This document shows, in pieces, positions 18,903 through 20,439 of a DNA stretch of 20,439 bases. Each line of letters opens with the position of its first letter. Within the stretch, counting starts at the first letter, position 1. Source of the stretch: Butyrivibrio sp. (GTDB lineage: Bacteria; Bacillota_A; Clostridia; Lachnospirales; Lachnospiraceae); assembly GCA_024690635.1 (NCBI GenBank), contig JAILOW010000037.1, positions 1 through 20,439 on the forward strand, read 5' to 3'. The notes under the pieces were generated by a model. It was given only the letters and a program-made list of their open reading frames with translations, did no database searches and had not been told where the DNA came from. A program made the position numbers and the translations under genes.

Positions 18903-20438
18903 TTAAAAGAAATCGTCCGAATCATCATTTTCAGCCGTCATCCATGCAGGAAGCGGTGCCGCAGGCGAAGGAGCGGGCGATATGGGCGCCATGGCAGGTG
19001 CCGGTGAATTTATCTCGGCTACACTTTTCTGTACAGTAGGTGCCTGCGCAGAAGTAAATGCGGGAGCTTTTGGCTCTTCCATCCAAGGAGCTTTTACGGG
19101 AATATCGTCATTAAACTTCTCCCTTGCTCTTTCTGCAGCTTCATATTCGCCGTCCTGCTCTGTCATGGGCATGTCGAACTCATCCGTAAATATCTCATCG
19201 TCTGTGCCCGAATCGTCCATGCTAAGGTATCCTTCCATGTCTTCATCGTCTATGTATTCATCGCTGTAATCATCAAGGTAGGCATCAAGTTCGTCATTTT
19301 CCTGCGATTTTTTCTTCCTAAGCTTCTCGTTTTCTTTCTTGACGATCGCTTCCCTTTTTGCTCTGTATTCACTATCTTTTTTCTTATTTGCTTTAATAAG
19401 AAGAAATGCGGCAAGCGCAGCGACGATGACTACGCCGACAACTGCCAGCAGGATATATGTTGATGTATAATCAACAGGCTCGGGTGTCGTATCCTTGACC
19501 GTATCTATTGGCTTTAATGATGATTTTGATTTGATCAGATCATTTATCGTGGCAATGGGGACTTCCCTGTATTTACTTGTCCTAGAGTCGATATACCAGA
19601 AAATGACGCCGTAGGGCTTTGTAATTATGTCTGAATTAAGTGTCTCCCAGTTGTCGGGGACAGCAGATGATACTGCAATAACTTCCGTTACGCTCTGAGG
19701 AGCATTTACTGTCATGAGCCACTTGCCGGGATCCTTGGCATTTGAGATATATATGGTCATATATCTGAAATCATCATGCTCATCAAGTGTAAGGTTCTGC
19801 TTTGTGAGGAAGACAAATCCGTCTTCACCGTCTTCTTTCTGGTCAACACCGGCTGTAAGCTTGTACTGCTCAGTAGTTGATGTAAATGTCACCTGAGGAA
19901 GCTCTGTCCCTGCCGTATAGAATATCTCATACCTTACTGTGCTTGAAGGAACGGGGATCAAGAACTGCTGTACTTTATTCTTGGAATCGGCGGGTGACCA
20001 TCTTGTAGACTCTTCCTGAGAGAGCTGTTGGCCCTGCTTTTCTTCCTGAAGGACCTTTTTCTCTTCCTGGTCTTTTAGAGATGCCTCAGAGGGTTCATTT
20101 CCTGCAAACCATGTGTACAGAAAATCATTGATGAATGTTATCTCAACGTCTGATGTTCTTTTTACGACGTTTTTAACTATGCCCTGATCTTTAAATTCGA
20201 TGGCTTTTGTATATACAGCATCAACGGCCATGATAACGTCATCTTCAGGGACGTTTTCGCCCTGTTTATATTCATTTCCCACCTCTTCCAGTGTGGCGAC
20301 GTATTCTTCAACCATCTCCTGCGTAAGACCGGAGTCTGATGAAGCTTCGCTCGCAGCCTCTGCCTGTTCGAGTTCCTGAGAGACCTCTCCGACAGCTTCT
20401 AAGATGTCGCTTTCTCCTTCTGCAAAAGAAGGAAATGT
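18903..20438 (-). CDS. exported single-pass membrane protein with acidic, Pro-rich cytoplasmic tail; start outside window
   Basis: The frame is open from the right edge to TAA at 18903, giving 511 visible residues. It begins TFPSFAEGES, which looks like the end of a signal peptide (cleavage after SFA), so the true start is beyond the window. A helical, acidic N-terminal part is followed by a Gln/Glu linker and a strand-rich region (VQQFLIPVPSSTVRYEIFYT..., KYREVPIATI). One transmembrane helix at visible residues 327-348 (YILLAVVGVVIVAALAAFLL) and a basic stop-transfer (KANKKK) follow. The 160-residue cytoplasmic tail is very acidic, then Pro/Ala-rich, ending DDSDDFF. Domain order resembles the 858-residue protein: ectodomain, one helix, acidic tail. 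No family is recognised. Confidence 0.85.
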   Translation of the reverse strand, partial: TFPSFAEGESDILEAVGEVSQELEQAEAASEASSDSGLTQEMVEEYVATLEEVGNEYKQGENVPEDDVIMAVDAVYTKAIEFKDQGIVKNVVKRTSDVEITFINDFLYTWFAGNEPSEASLKDQEEKKVLQEEKQGQQLSQEESTRWSPADSKNKVQQFLIPVPSSTVRYEIFYTAGTELPQVTFTSTTEQYKLTAGVDQKEDGEDGFVFLTKQNLTLDEHDDFRYMTIYISNAKDPGKWLMTVNAPQSVTEVIAVSSAVPDNWETLNSDIITKPYGVIFWYIDSRTSKYREVPIATINDLIKSKSSLKPIDTVKDTTPEPVDYTSTYILLAVVGVVIVAALAAFLLIKANKKKDSEYRAKREAIVKKENEKLRKKKSQENDELDAYLDDYSDEYIDDEDMEGYLSMDDSGTDDEIFTDEFDMPMTEQDGEYEAAERAREKFNDDIPVKAPWMEEPKAPAFTSAQAPTVQKSVAEINSPAPAMAPISPAPSPAAPLPAWMTAENDDSDDFF

Positions 20439-20439
20439 A

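Overview
The window looks like accessory DNA (megaplasmid or integrative element) from a low-to-moderate GC Firmicute, most likely a Lachnospiraceae relative such as Butyrivibrio. That placement is inference: it rests on strong AGGAGG-type ribosome sites, AT-rich spacers, an IS30-family transposase of Firmicute type and many small unrecognised genes. There are no rRNA, tRNA, core metabolic or CRISPR features. Nearly everything from 2.4 kb to the right edge is on the minus strand.

Layout. (1) 1-2340: the start of a minus-strand gene that leaves the window, a frameshifted XRE-type repressor, and an IS30-family transposase with two striking hairpins upstream and a strong terminator. (2) 6573-2434 (minus): a solitary DNA methyltransferase followed by eight small or medium genes of unknown function. 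Two were found only by reading below 60 residues, and an 50-residue Cys-rich protein makes a third. The unit ends at a terminator, and an attenuator-like leader precedes its last gene. (3) 10203-6638 (minus): two small proteins, a protein with an RNA polymerase alpha-CTD-like helix-hairpin-helix, and a 775-residue coiled-coil protein of unknown function. (4) 14221-10247 (minus): a promoter, then a small hydrophobic peptide, several small proteins (some Cys-rich), a one-pass membrane protein and a GNAT acetyltransferase. A second copy of the same promoter architecture then drives a 280-residue unknown protein. (5) 20439-14228 (minus): a cell-surface cluster. It holds a membrane protein with an acidic cytoplasmic tail (N-terminus outside the window), an Avd/S23-like four-helix bundle protein, a secreted BspA-like leucine-rich-repeat protein and an 858-residue coiled-coil membrane protein with another acidic tail. 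The last two are translationally coupled.

How the genes may work together. The surface cluster is the best candidate for an undescribed system: two single-pass proteins with long acidic cytoplasmic tails, a secreted LRR partner and a cytosolic helical bundle. The palindrome CTGTACAG occurs seven times, twice at the same spacing inside a conserved promoter, which suggests an element-specific regulator. A family of 20-bp AT-rich near-palindromes marks gene junctions. All functional statements beyond the transposase, methyltransferase, GNAT, XRE, alpha-CTD-like and LRR calls are tentative.
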